DNA from: Chrysoperla carnea
Lineage: Eukaryota > Arthropoda > Insecta > Neuroptera > Chrysopidae
DNA: 64,000 nucleotides
Assembly: GCF_905475395.1 (NCBI RefSeq)
Contig: NC_058342.1
Coordinates: forward strand, 36,860,140 to 36,924,139
Direction: 5' to 3'
Of the stretch, positions 1-14,118 are shown piece by piece. Below the pieces are notes generated by a model. That model did no database searches. It worked only from the letters and a program-made list of their open reading frames with translations, and was not told where the DNA came from. How positions within the stretch are numbered: the stretch's first letter is position 1; the number at the start of each line of letters is the position of its first letter. The position numbers and the translations under genes were made by a program.

Positions 1-940
1 GTTACTAAAACTCTCTTTTGTTTTTCACTTATTCTTGTACAGCCATCATCCACAGTCTACTACTCACAACTCACTATCTTATTTATTTCTATAGACTATA
101 GATACACAAAATATACTTGGTAGTCATCAACCTATAAAAATAGGACTACGTTAAAAACCGCTCCGATTATAACTATCTTAAAGGGACTGTACAATTGAGA
201 TGGTGATTCAATTTTGGTCATCACTTCAGATGAAGAACTATCACTGCACGGACAGAAAAGTTGGTTTTTGAAAATCTTTAGAAATGCGTGTATTTATCCG
301 ATAGCACCTTTATATAGCTGGAGCAGTTTTCTTTCAAAATTATTAATTCTTCCATTCCTTTTAACAAAATTAAATAAAAGCCTGTTAGAAAACATGTTAG
401 AATACAAAAACGGTCTTGATATAGCGTCCTAATTCGATTTTTTCGTATCACAGTTTGTCCTCTGACATTAGGGTGTTATCATATAAGCATTATCTTACAA
501 TTTTAGCTACCAAATTATTACTTTAGTACTTAGTAATTCTTTGTAACTTATTCAAACTAATATTGACTGCATTGTATAAATTTGTTGAGCTGTGTCTTGC
601 TAAAAAATGAACAATTATCAACCATTACATATTCTGGAGCCGCAAACATGCTAATTAGTCCAGTAGTCCAGTGTTTGTAGTCCATGATAACTATACACAA
701 AATCAAGTTCATTTGATTGTATTAGGTTTGTTCTTTGCAACAAAACTGCTCCTGTTATATCAAAATGGCGGAGCATTGCTTGTACTTGTAATATATCTAA
801 TTTGACATTTTAAAACATTTTATTGGAGAATATTTTTATGAAAAGTTAAAGAAAAATTATTCAGGTAAGATTATTTATCAAAATCAGCGTATGATTTCAA
901 TTAGTTTATTATAAAATTTTTTACTCTCTTAAGGTTTATT
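1..940. other. AT-rich upstream region, no supported gene
   Basis: Short open frames here (for example 214-432 +) have no recognisable motif and are treated as chance. A YY1-like element and a good splice donor near 761-866 are listed separately. Otherwise I see only AT-rich unique-looking sequence. Confidence 0.5.
761..870 (+). promoter_or_regulatory. YY1/Pho-like motif followed by a consensus splice donor
   Basis: CAAAATGGCGGAG at 761-773 fits the YY1 (Drosophila Pho) core ATGGCGG. About 95 bases downstream, TTCAG|GTAAGA (GT at 865-866) is a strong donor. Together they could be a promoter with a non-coding first exon of Rpn1, spliced across the 228-bp repeats to an acceptor just upstream of the start codon. 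The ATG inside the motif opens only an 8-codon frame. This reading is inference; a transcript would decide it. Confidence 0.25.
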
Positions 941-1560
941 TACATAATGACGTTTGACGTTGAGTTTGAGCGTCAAATTAGGTTACGTGATCAGTTTAGT
1001 TTAAACAATGTTTAGCTTTTTACGATTTTATGCTGAGGATTTTTTTTTTTCATATAGCATCATAATTTCATTTATCTTTTGAAATAGTATTTAAGAAAAT
1101 TTTGTTTATTTGTTCGACACATATAGAGTTTTTATGATGAGATTGTTTTGTAGCAAAATAAAATGACGTACATAATGACGTTTGACGTTGAGTTTGAGCG
1201 TCAAATTAGGTCACGTGGTCAGTTTAGTTTAAACAATGTTTAGCTTTTTACGATTTTATGCTGAGGATTTTTTTTTTCATATAGCATCATAATTTCATTT
1301 ATCTTTTGAAATAGTATTTAAGAAAATTTTGTTTATTTGTTCGACACATATAGGGTTTTTATGATGAGATTGTTTTGTAGCAAAATAAAATGACGTACAT
1401 AATGACGTTTGACGTTGAGTTTGAGCGTCAAATTAGGTCACGTGGTCAGTTTAGTTTAAACAATGTTTAGCTTTTTACGATTTTATGCTGAGAATTTTTT
1501 TTTCATATAGCATCATAATTTCATTTATCTTTTGAAATAGTATTTAAGAAAATAGTATTT
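941..1560. repeat. 228-bp tandem repeat, about 2.7 units
   Basis: The landmark CATAATGACG occurs at 943, 1171 and 1398, giving periods of 228 and 227. The third unit is cut short near 1548, where a 15-base AGTATTTAAGAAAAT motif is itself doubled. Each unit carries TGACGT half sites, an inverted TTTGACG/CGTCAAA pair separated by 11 bases, and ACGTG (a full CACGTG in units 2 and 3). Units differ by only a few bases, so the duplication is recent or homogenised. It ends about 400 bases before the Rpn1 start codon and could affect its promoter. Confidence 0.9.
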
Positions 1561-1591
1561 AAGAAAATTTTGAAAATTTTTGAAAAATACC

Positions 1592-1611
1592 GTATACCGT
1601 ATACGGTATAC
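1592..1611. promoter_or_regulatory. perfect 20-bp palindrome upstream of Rpn1
   Basis: GTATACCGTATACGGTATAC equals its own reverse complement over all 20 bases. It sits between the tandem repeat and the Rpn1 start codon, about 345 bases upstream of the ATG. It could be a site for a dimeric DNA-binding protein or simply the junction of a repeat; no function is shown. Confidence 0.5.
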
Positions 1612-1955
1612 CCTAATAATAATTTTGTATGAAATTGGAACACGAAGCGGACGTGTAACAGATAGTTAGACATAAAATATTTTAGACAATTTGAAAGAAA
1701 ATTTTTATTTAAATAAAGTTTAGAGATAATGAGAAAAAAGAATTATATTCGGAATAGATAAATAAAGTTTGTGAAATTGTTAATATTTAGTTTGAGGGAT
1801 TTTCTAAATTGTTGAGTTTGTAATAAACTTCAGTGGTGACAAACAAATGTTCACTGACGGTGCAAGTTTGTAGTTTGTAATAATAAACTTTTCATTTGTT
1901 GTTACAATCTTGACATTTTTCATTAGGTTTTCTTTTATTTATTAAAAGTTTCAAT

Positions 1956-4900
1956 ATGCCCGAACAAATTAGTCCGGATAAAAAACCAACGGCTACGGCT
2001 AAAGTTAAAGATGATAAACAAGAATTGGTATGTAATTAAATAGAAAAATGAGAAAATCAAAAGAAGGTTAATTTTCTCAAAATTTGTTTTTAGTCTGAAG
2101 AAGATAAACAGCTACAAGAAGAATTAGATTTATGTGTGGAACGTTTACAGGTAAATATTTCACAGGCTTATTTTTCAATCAAAATTCCCGTTTAAGACTT
2201 TGTTTACTTGTTATTGTAACAAATTATTCGAAAATAAGGTTAGGTATCGAATTATTTCATTTGTAAACATTCAAGTATTTTGTCTTCGAAAATAATCAAT
2301 TTTTTGAAGTTTGGGACTGGCGTTGAACCAATTACTTTTCTTTACATGTGAAGTTATAGAAAAACTATCGAAGTAGAGCAAATTTTCAAATTTAAAACAA
2401 GATTTTAGTAATTTTAGGATTCAGAATTATGAATAGTCGAAGAAATAAAGCAATGAATTGTCGATTTCGTGAGTAGTATGACGTGAGTGAAGTGAAGTGA
2501 GGGTGCTAAAAACTGGAAATTAAATATCGAATATCACAACGAAAATGACCCTCGAAGTACCTGGTGCCCACGGTTGGCAGTATACATACTCGGGGGGTTT
2601 TCTGGGCTGTTGAATACGAATATTACATCAAAAATGGCCTCTGAGGTACCTGGTGCTCAGGGCGGACGATAGAGGGACACACAGCGACGAAATATGCTAC
2701 ATCCAAGAGACGATGTGTATACTGCTCGTCCTGGACACCAGGTACCTCGGGGGCCCATTTTCATTGTGATATTCGATCTCAGCGGCCCCAGAATCCCGGG
2801 CTACAAAATTTAGACCATTTCATCGATATTTTTATTTAGTTTTCAGTTTTTCCTTTTTACTAATTGAATGTAAAAAAAACCGCATCCTGATCCGACTGAT
2901 CACGAAATCGATATTTGACCCGTTTTGAGTGCTTAATTCTTCGTCTAGAAGCAAATGTAAAAATTTTAGTGAGGGAAAGTTTCTTTGCTTGAATTTTTCT
3001 CTAAACGAAAAGATATCGATTGAAATTTGTATTTTGATTTTCAGGAAGATGATCAATCGTTATATTTACCATCCTTAGAAATACTTCGATCTCATATTCG
3101 AGCATCGACCACATCAATGACCTCCGTACCGAAACCATTAAAGTTCATGCGCACACATTACGACACAATGCAAAAGGTCTTTGAAAAAATCAAAGATAAA
3201 CAAACGAAAAAAGTATGCGCCGATGTTCTAAGTGTTCTCTCCATGACAATGGGCGAAAATCGTGAATGCTTAAAATACAATTTACTGGCGGCACCGAACG
3301 ACATCTCACAATGGGGTCACGAATACGTTCGTCATTTAGCTGGTGAAATTGCATGCGAATGGAATGAGCTACCCGATTTCCCCGAAAGTGATTATATTCG
3401 ACAACGTTTGGTTGCGTTGGCCGAACAAATTGTACCGTATAATATGTCGCATAATGCTGAAGCCGAAGCATGTGATTTGTTGATGGAAATCGAACATTTG
3501 GAGTTACTTTACAAGTACGTCGATGAAAATGTCTACCAACGAGTTTGCTTGTATTTGCATTCGTGTGTACCGTATGTTGCCGATCCCGAATATTCGCCAT
3601 TATTAAAAACGGCTTTACGTCTCTACAAAATGTTTAATCAGTATCCACAAGCGTTGCGTTTAGCCATGCAATATAATGATCGCTCTTTGATTGAGGAAAT
3701 TTTCACCAGCTGTACTGATGTGTAAGTATTTTCTGGCCAATTTATTTCTATCCTAAAAATTTCAGTTATGTTTTTGTTTTACAACTTAGTATATACAGAA
3801 TATTTAAACAATTATATGTGTTTGTTGTAGAGCTATTAAAAAGCAATTGGCATGTATGCTAGCACGTCAACAAATTTTCATCGAATTGAACGAAAACACA
3901 CAAGATTACGATGACCTGTTGGAGATCATGTCGAATGCGCATCTTAATCATCACTTCCTGAATCTAGCCCGAGAATTAGATATCATGGAACCCAAAACAC
4001 CCGACGATGTTTACAAATCACATTTAGACAGTTCACGACCCCCCTTCGGTGGTGGTCAAATTGATTCCGCTCGTCAAAATCTAGCATCCAGTTTTGTGAA
4101 TGGCTTTGTAAATGCTGGATTCGGCCAGGATAAGCTATTAATGGTTGATGGGAATAAATGGTTGTTTAAGAACAAGGAACATGGGATGATGAGTGCGACT
4201 GCATCACTTGGACTTGTGTTGTTGTGGGACGTCGATGGTGGTTTGACGCCGATCGATAAATATTTGTATTCGTCCGAGGACTACATCAAGTCTGGAGCAC
4301 TGTTAGCTTGTGGTATTGTTAATTGTGGTGTTCGTAACGAATGCGATCCAGCTCTGGCTTTACTCTCCGATTACGTTCTCCACAACACAATTGTAATGCG
4401 TCTAGGTGCAATATTAGGTTTAGGTCTTGCGTACGCCGGCTCAAATCGTGAAGAAGTTTTATCAATATTAACTCCAGTTTTCTCCGATCCTAAATCTAAC
4501 ATGGAAGTGATTGGAGTTGCTGGATTAGCTTGTGGAATGATCGCCGTTGGATCGTGTAACAGCGAAATTACGGCCACAATTACTCAAACTTTGATGGAGA
4601 AATCTGAATCTGATTTGAAGGATACATATGCGAGATTCTTACCGTTAAGTTTGGGTCTAATACATTTGGGACGTCAAGACGCTGTAGAAGCTTTAATCGC
4701 TGCTTTAGAAGTTATACCAGAACCTTTCAAATCGATGGCCACAACTTTGGTTGAAGTTTGCGCTTATGCTGGAACTGGAAATGTATTAAAAATTCAACAA
4801 TTACTTCACATCTGTTCGGAACATTACGAAACTTCTGGCGAAGAATCATCCACGACCTATTCAGGCGGTACACCAATTACACATATTGTGAATAGTAGGG

Positions 4901-6344
4901 ATCGTGCGTCGGCGAAGGAAGCCAAAGAAAAAGCACAACGGGAAAAAGAAGAACGGGAACGTAGCGATCAAAGTAGCAAACAAGCGATTGCGGTTTTGGG
5001 TATAGCTTTAATTAGTATGGGCGAAGAACTTGGATGTGAAATGGCTTTTAGAACGTTCGGACATTTGTTACGGTATTGTGAGCCGGTTATACGACGATCT
5101 GTTCCATTAGCTTTGGGTCTGATATCCGTGTCAAATCCAAAATTAACAATATTAGATACGTTAAGTAAATTTTCGCACGATTCAGATCCAGAAGTAGCGC
5201 ATAACGCAATCTTTGCGATGGGTCTCGTTGGGGCTGGCACAAATAATGCTCGTTTGGCTGCTATGTTACGTCAATTAGCACAATATCATGCAAAGGATCC
5301 AAATAATTTGTTTATGGTACGAATTGCTCAAGGTTTAGCGCATTTAGGTAAAGGTACATTGACTTTAAGTCCATATCACAGTGATAGACAACTATTGAGT
5401 CCTGTTGCATTAGCTGGAATTTTAGCGACAATTATTGGATTTTTAGATGTGAAAAATAGTAAGTCGCCATTCTGAAAATTCATACTTAAGCATTTTACTA
5501 ATAATTTTGTTTTCTTTGCAGTTATTCTTGGAAAGTCACACTATTTGCTGTATTCGTTAGCCGCTGCCATGCAACCGAGAATGCTAGTCACCTTCGATGA
5601 GGAATTAAATCCATTGGCTGTACCTGTTCGTGTAGGAATGGTATGTCCAAGTCTTTCATTCGAATACTCCTTAGAAAATTATTATTACTCTATTAAGGGC
5701 CTCTGTTCGCAAAGTTATTGCGGTTATCACAGGACACTGGCTGGGCGGCAAGCATGCTGAACGCTTAGACGTGGCAGTGTATCACGACTACTGCAGGAGC
5801 TGTCACAGTGGTGACGAGGAGGAGACAATGATCATCTTCTCTGTCACTGCCCAGCTCTTGTCATGAAGAGATGGACTTACTTGAGCCAGTCTCTCTTTGA
5901 CGACCTCTCCGACCTAAAGTCAGTCGACGTCAAAGCCCTTCTGCTGTTCTTAAACAGCTCCAAATGATTCATGGAGTAGTGGCCGGGGATGGGCCAACTC
6001 TTTTACGGTATCACAACGGACCTTATGGTCTAAGTGTGTCCCACCTCAGGACAGCCACTCTAAACTAACCTAACATTAATATGTTGTTTTCATGTTACTG
6101 TATGCGCGCGCATCATAAAAACTATATTATTGAAGTTATTGAGAAGATTTTTGTTTTGTTTTAACAGGCTGTGGATGTTGTGGGACAAGCAGGACGACCT
6201 AAAACCATAACTGGTTTCCAGACGCACACAACACCTGTGTTATTAGCGTACGGTGAGCGTGCTGAATTAGCTACTGAAGAATATATTCCATTAACACCAA
6301 TCGTGGAAGGTTTTGTTATATTAAGAAAGAATCCAGACTTGTAA
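1956..6344 (+). CDS. Rpn1: 26S proteasome non-ATPase regulatory subunit 2 (Rpn1/PSMD2)
   Basis: Rpn1 is the scaffold of the 19S regulatory particle base. It binds ubiquitin, ubiquitin-like shuttle receptors and Usp14/Ubp6 and touches the Rpt ATPase ring. Six coding exons: 1956-2027, 2094-2150, 3045-3721, 3831-5458, 5522-5640 and 6168-6344. All junctions are GT-AG and phases agree, giving 909 residues, close to the 908 of human PSMD2. The start is the first in-frame ATG of exon 1. Exon 4 holds the proteasome/cyclosome repeats, with Gly/Ala-rich helix pairs such as GLGLAYAG and GVAGLACGM, and a charged [15 protein letters not shown] linker. Exons 5-6 encode the conserved C-terminal domain ([36 protein letters not shown], ending near [10 protein letters not shown]). 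No break is seen. Intron 2 carries a three-copy repeat and intron 5 a LINE tail. Confidence 0.98.
2526..2777. repeat. inverted repeat/MITE-like element in Rpn1 intron 2
   Basis: A motif ATCGAATATCACAAYGAAAA followed by an RGGTACCTGGTG-type core occurs three times: at 2526-2572 (+), 2614-2661 (+, more diverged) and 2731-2777 (-). The outer two form terminal inverted repeats of about 47 bp. The patch is clearly more GC-rich than the rest of the intron. No transposase is present, so this is a non-autonomous element or a small composite of one. Confidence 0.75.
5695..6074 (+). mobile_element. 3' end of a non-LTR retrotransposon (LINE), truncated and frameshifted, in Rpn1 intron 5
   Basis: Translation shows the C-terminal part of a LINE second reading frame. 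It contains a TGH motif, a Cys/His cluster (C-x2-CH about 14 residues before the following motif), then CHCPAL and a conserved tail ending in a stop near 5967. One base of shift is needed just before CHCPAL (about 5830-5840), so this copy is dead. A 3' UTR follows (GGTATCACAACGGACC, then TAAGTGTGTCCCACC), ending in CTAACCTAAC. The same 3' end, in the other orientation, occurs at 30748-30955. The 5' truncation is typical of LINE insertion. Confidence 0.88.
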
Positions 6345-6563
6345 AGAGAAGTGGATATTTATTTATAGGGTTAAGTGTGCTGTGTTTGAGTTGGATTGGA
6401 AGCTTTAAGAGCTTTGTAAGCTCAAACTTCCTTCCGTCCTTCATTTACGGAAGTTTTTATAACAAATTTTATATTTTATTAAACAAATTGTAAGTATTGA
6501 ATTTAATATTTAAGTATTTAAATCTTTTTTTAAGTGTACCATTTTTTAACCTAACTTTAAATG

Positions 6564-6569
6564 AATAAA
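6564..6569 (+). terminator. candidate poly(A) signal of Rpn1
   Basis: AATAAA lies about 220 bases after the Rpn1 stop codon in an AT-rich 3' region. It is the first canonical hexamer on this strand that I see downstream of the stop. The cleavage site is not determined. Confidence 0.5.
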
Positions 6570-6695
6570 TACAAATATATTGATTTAGTTTTTTATTGAT
6601 TTATTGCATTGTTTTATTTAAAATTTTGACAACATTATTACTGCCACCATAGGCATCCTTACGGCGCGGTAGGGGGGGGGGTTGTGCGTGGCACA

Positions 6696-7700
6696 TGTGG
6701 CACTGAGAAAAACGATATCTCGGATTCCCAAAAAATTCAAGAATCAGGTTCATTTAGCGATCGAGCTAGTAGTTTCTGAGAAAAACGATATTTCGGATCG
6801 ATTTTTGCTGATATCTCGAAAAATACTCTTCCAAATATTAAATGAAGTCGATTTTTGAATTTTTTGGGTTAAAATTACCTTATAAAATGAGTTTCATCCA
6901 AATCGGAAAGAGGAAATTTTTTTCGGTTTTTTGAAATTTTCTTAAGGGGTACCCCTTTGAAAAAATCGAAAAATTCGAAAAATATTTTATATTTCGGAAT
7001 TTGATAAAACTCAGTTTATAAGGTAATTTTGACCCAAAAAAATCAAAAATCGCACTCATTTGGCGATCGAGCTAGTAGTTTCTGAGAAAAATGATATTTT
7101 GGATCGATTTTTGTCGTTATCTCGAAAAATACTCTTCCAAATATTAAATGAAGTCGATTTTTGAATTTTTTGGGTTAAAATTACCTTATAAAATGAGTTT
7201 CACCCAAATCGGAAAGATGATATTTTTTTCGATTTTTTGTAATTTTTTTAAGGGGTACCCCTTTACAAAAATCGAAAAATTCGAAAAATATTTTATATTT
7301 CGGAATTTGATAAAACTCAGTTTATAAGGTAATTTTGGCCCAAATAATTCAAAAATCGTACTCATTTGGCGATCAAGTTAATAGTTTCTGAGAAAAACGG
7401 TATTTTGGATCGATTTTTGTCGTTATCTCCAAAAATACTCTTCCAAATGTTAATTGAACTCGATTTTTGAATTTTTTGGGTTAAAATTACCTTATAAAAT
7501 GAGTTTCACCCAAATCGGAAAGATGAAATTTTTTTCGATTTTTTGGAATTTTCTTAAGGGGTACCCCTTGACAAAAATCGAAAAATTCGAAAAATATTTT
7601 ATATTTCGAAATTCGATAAAACTCGGTTTATAAGGTAATTTTGACCCAAATAATTCAAAAATTGGGTTTATTTGGCGATTGGGCTAGTAGTTTCAATGAT
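6696..7700. repeat. 306-bp tandem satellite of palindromic units (about 3.2 units)
   Basis: The landmark GCGATC/GCGATT recurs at 6757, 7063, 7369 and 7675, a period of exactly 306. Each unit is a long imperfect palindrome centred on GGGGTACCCC (6946-6955, 7252-7261, 7558-7567, also 306 apart). Its arms carry GGGTTAAAATTACCTTATAA on one side and TTATAAGGTAATTTTGACCC on the other, plus TTTTTGAATT/AATTCAAAAA. Exact periodicity with scattered substitutions suggests local tandem amplification. Confidence 0.93.
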
Positions 7701-8130
7701 ATCGGTCGAAATTCCATATGAAATGTTCGGTAATTCGCTGTGCCAGCGAAAGAATTTGAGATTAATTTTTGAGATACAAATTAACCAAAATTGAAACAAT
7801 TTAATCGAATTTGATTACATAAGAAATCGTAATCGAACAACCAATTTGAAGCATCACAAGATAAATGCCGAATATCTAGAAATAGAGAAAAATGTTCGAA
7901 TAAATAAATTACGACATTATTTAAAAAAACAAAAAATTTATTTTTTATCACAATGTTTACAAAAACAGAGAAAAGGCATAAAATAGTGTCATGGCTGAAA
8001 TTTCGACAAAAATCCATTGGTTTGCTAACTATAAATACCTAACTATTCCGAAATTTTTCTGCAACGAAATCAATCATCCCTCTTTCTCTAACCTCACCAA
8101 GAACCGAATTATTTCCAAGTTTAAATGTTG
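7701..8130. other. no supported gene
   Basis: AT-rich sequence after the satellite. An open frame beginning at 7991 has no recognisable domain and overlaps the following inverted repeat, so I do not call it a gene. Confidence 0.4.
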
Positions 8131-8132
8131 GA

Positions 8133-8351
8133 CTAGACTAGATATCTTTTATTGGATTTTAATGCTGAGAAAGACTCTATCTAGTGATAGAAAAAAGAAC
8201 TATTGTCAGAACGCCAAATATAGTAAAGCATATATCTCCTCTCTCTTTAATCATTGAAATAATCAGCTGATTGTAACGAGAATGGTTTAAATTTTGATAC
8301 TCGTGGCGCTGACATCTTAGCATTAAAATCCAATAAGTTCTATCTCTCTAG
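8133..8351. mobile_element. MITE-like inverted repeat
   Basis: ATTGGATTTTAATGCT at 8151-8166 pairs perfectly with 8319-8334. The outer flanks also pair imperfectly (CTAGACTAGATATC... at 8133 against ...CTATCTCTCTAG ending at 8351). It is about 220 bp, with no coding capacity. The family was not identified. Confidence 0.65.
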
Positions 8352-8870
8352 ACGTGTTGTTTCAATTTGTAAGTCTATGGTAGACCCAAAACCTTCAACC
8401 AATCGATTTTTGTCAAAATTTTTGCCATAATTATGAGATAGACAGTGTAAGTGAGACATACAATTTGTTTGACTAAAATAGAGAAAAAAAATAATTTTAT
8501 GTCAAAATATTTATTGATTTGTTTTCAAAAATATACAATTTTTATTTTATTTATAAAATTTATCTAACTCCAAAGAGTCTATAGACGTAGACGTAGACGA
8601 AGACTTTTTTTGGTTATATATTTCAAAAATAATTCGTTGCTTTTGGCCAGTTTTTTTTCTTTAGTTGTGTCTAAAAACGATCTAAAAACCGAACTGGGAA
8701 CGAGCCAAACCAACAACATGTTAAAATCAACAACAGTTACATGCAAACATTTTTTTAAAAACTATTTTAGGGATGGAGAAAAGCAGTTATCCATAAAATT
8801 TGAGCAAAATCTCTTCCAAATCGGTTCAATTCTTTTTATCAAATAACTCGTTCAATTAGACTTGACTATT

Positions 8871-8908
<38 letters not shown>
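8871..8908. repeat. (TA)n microsatellite
   Basis: Uninterrupted TA dinucleotides, immediately followed by a TACAGGGTGTCT-ended element. Confidence 0.95.
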
Positions 8909-8910
<2 letters not shown>

Positions 8911-8913
8911 ATA

Positions 8914-9089
8914 CAGGGTGTCTAGCTAAGTTGGCTACATATAGAAAACTTTTTTATTATAAGGTTTACGATAAAAATTTATTCTTTATAATAAGCTCTG
9001 CTTTCAAAAGTATTAACTTTCTGTTCAAAATGGTAACGACCATTAACATTCCTATCAAACTTTCTCAATTTGTGGGACACTCTGTACAT
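8914..9089. mobile_element. small element with TACAGGGTGTC-type inverted ends
   Basis: It starts TACAGGGTGTCT and ends GGACACTCTGTA, whose reverse complement is TACAGAGTGTCC. A further inner match pairs TTCTTTATAATAAGC..CTGCTTT near 8977-9003 with GCAGAG..TTTATAAAGAA near 9113-9136, so its outer limit may be nearer 9160. Related TACAGGGTGTT ends appear inside IMPDH introns at about 12525 and 13165. Non-autonomous; superfamily unknown. Confidence 0.55.
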
Positions 9090-9159
9090 TCGATGTTAAA
9101 AGTTAAAAAAAAAAGCAGAGATTTTTATAAAGAATAACTTAAGTAGCACTCTGTATATT

Positions 9160-10410
9160 TATGTGTTAGGTTTATCCATTGTTGGGTAATATAATGGTAT
9201 CAAAAATTTATATCCCCACAAATAAAAACCAGCAAATTTTCTCCAAAATAATGTACTTTTCGATCTCCCCTCTAAGGCAGAAGTCAGAAAACGATGAACA
9301 CTTAATCAACTACAGAAAAACTATTTTCCAACAATGGACAGAAGTTTATCTTAAATTAACTACGATATGACTATTTAGTAAATCGCAAACGTATTTTACG
9401 TTGCGATTTAAATGCCCTTGCTTCAATTAGTACGGAATATTAATTTGCCACAATCGTAACAAAAATATGGCTAAATCTTAACGAAATTCTTCAATTATCT
9501 AAATTTATGTATTGAAGAAAGGACAAATTCTGTTACATGATACTATGGGATGGAGGGGGTTGTCAAAATTACCAAAAAATCTTGAACATCCTGTATTTAA
9601 TGGAACAAAAAAATGCAATTGAAATAAATTTAGAAATGCAAACATAATCAAGTAATAGAAACACTCGGGGAGGGAGGGGGGTTTAACAGTGTTTCGATGT
9701 AGGAGGGAAAGGAATTATTTTGACCCTATGTATTGGAACGATTCGTAAAACAAACCAATTTGGCGATTATCGAAAATTGCTATTTCAAAATCGAAAATAA
9801 CACTCAACTGGTTTGATATTTTGATAGCCAAAGGACCCCAGGCTACTTGTCATTCTGAATAAATCTTGCCAAAGTTTTGACGAGATTTGACCGAAAGCCA
9901 TTTTCCATACACAATGGTCCAAGGTTCTTTCCATTTCAAGAAGAAATGGCAAAGAAATTTTAATTTGCTTTTATTCTATCACAATTTCTATGTTATGAAT
10001 AAACTAATCGTAATTATTCTAAGATAATAATCGCTAATTTGATAAATACATGATCTAGAAATTAAAGCAAGAAAAATTTCGGTGTAAATCGTTCGAATAT
10101 TCAGAAGGATAAAAAAAGTGAAAGTAAAAAAATTGATATAAGTGGAAAATTTTTTAATTTCGGGTGGTGCTTAGATATATTGTTAGGGTTTGTACGATTT
10201 CTATCCCGAAATTATTTCGAAGTGATATATTACAATGTAGGGGGTGCTAGGGGCGAAGGGATTAAACTTCCTGCTCGATATCTAAATCGACGTATTTTCA
10301 CTCAAGACAATATTCACATCAGGTAAAGAATTGTTAAGGGTGGATACTTTTAAAATGATCACACTGTATATAAATGATTTAGTAAATGTACAAACCCTAT
10401 TATATATCAA
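9160..10410. other. intergenic, no supported gene
   Basis: Short open frames only. Two G-rich runs (near 9554 and 9668) stand out from the AT-rich background. I recognise nothing else. Confidence 0.4.
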
Positions 10411-10417
10411 ATGTCAA

Positions 10418-10665
10418 AGTTAAAATCGTTTATAACGACCAATTAAGATCCATTTGAGGACATACAGCGTCAGATAAAACGGCATGTCAATTATAGCGAC
10501 AAATTTCATCACTAAAATTATCCTTCTCAAGCTGGAGCCCCAAAAAATCGAGTTGGATGTCATCGAAATAACTACTGGAGACTTTTTATCACATACAACG
10601 AATATATCGGATATCAGGAGCAGAATTTTAAGTCTCGTCAATGATGTTATAAGCGATTTTGACTA
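10418..10665. mobile_element. pogo/Tigger-like MITE
   Basis: The left end AGTTAAAATCGTTTATAACGACC mirrors the right end, whose reverse complement reads AGTCAAAATCGCTTATAACA. The TTATAACGA-type terminal motif recurs at 14561, 15032, 56942, 57985 and elsewhere. The open frame inside (10484-10678) lies within the element and resembles no transposase I know. A small non-autonomous family is the likely reading. Confidence 0.55.
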
Positions 10666-10918
10666 TAAATCCACGTAATTTGACTTAAAATCTATTTTTG
10701 ACAAAAAGAAATAAAACTACCCAAAAATTAAATAAATCTAAAGACCCTAAATGTACATAAAAAAATAAATTTACAAATAATTTTCCAAAAAAAACAAAAG
10801 AAAACGATTAAATCATTCTAATTTGATGAGACGAACGCATGCGTGCAAATATGCATGACATGACGTTCAAGCGCATCAATTAGAATGGGGGAGGTAGAGG
10901 GGATGGTGGGAACTTATG

Positions 10919-13991
<3,073 letters not shown>

Positions 13992-14118
13992 ATTTTCTGT
14001 AAGAATTCAAAGGAAAACTCAATAATCGAATTACTTAATTGAATTAAACAAAAAGAAAATCTACCTTGTTACACACAAAAAAGCCGGTTAAACGTTAAAA
14101 CAATCACCACTTATTTAC

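Noticed and set aside
214-432. 72-codon plus-strand frame
   Set aside because: No motif, AT-rich codons, and no splice or promoter support.
941-1560. CRISPR-like or regulatory array
   Set aside because: The units are contiguous 228-bp tandem copies without short repeats and variable spacers.
3190-3600. Long minus-strand frame opposite Rpn1 exon 3
   Set aside because: It lies wholly antisense to well-supported Rpn1 coding sequence and has no domain.
7991-8257. 88-codon plus-strand frame
   Set aside because: It runs into a MITE-like inverted repeat and has no recognisable domain.
10484-10678. 64-codon frame that looks mildly protein-like
   Set aside because: It lies inside an element with pogo-like ends and matches no transposase motif.
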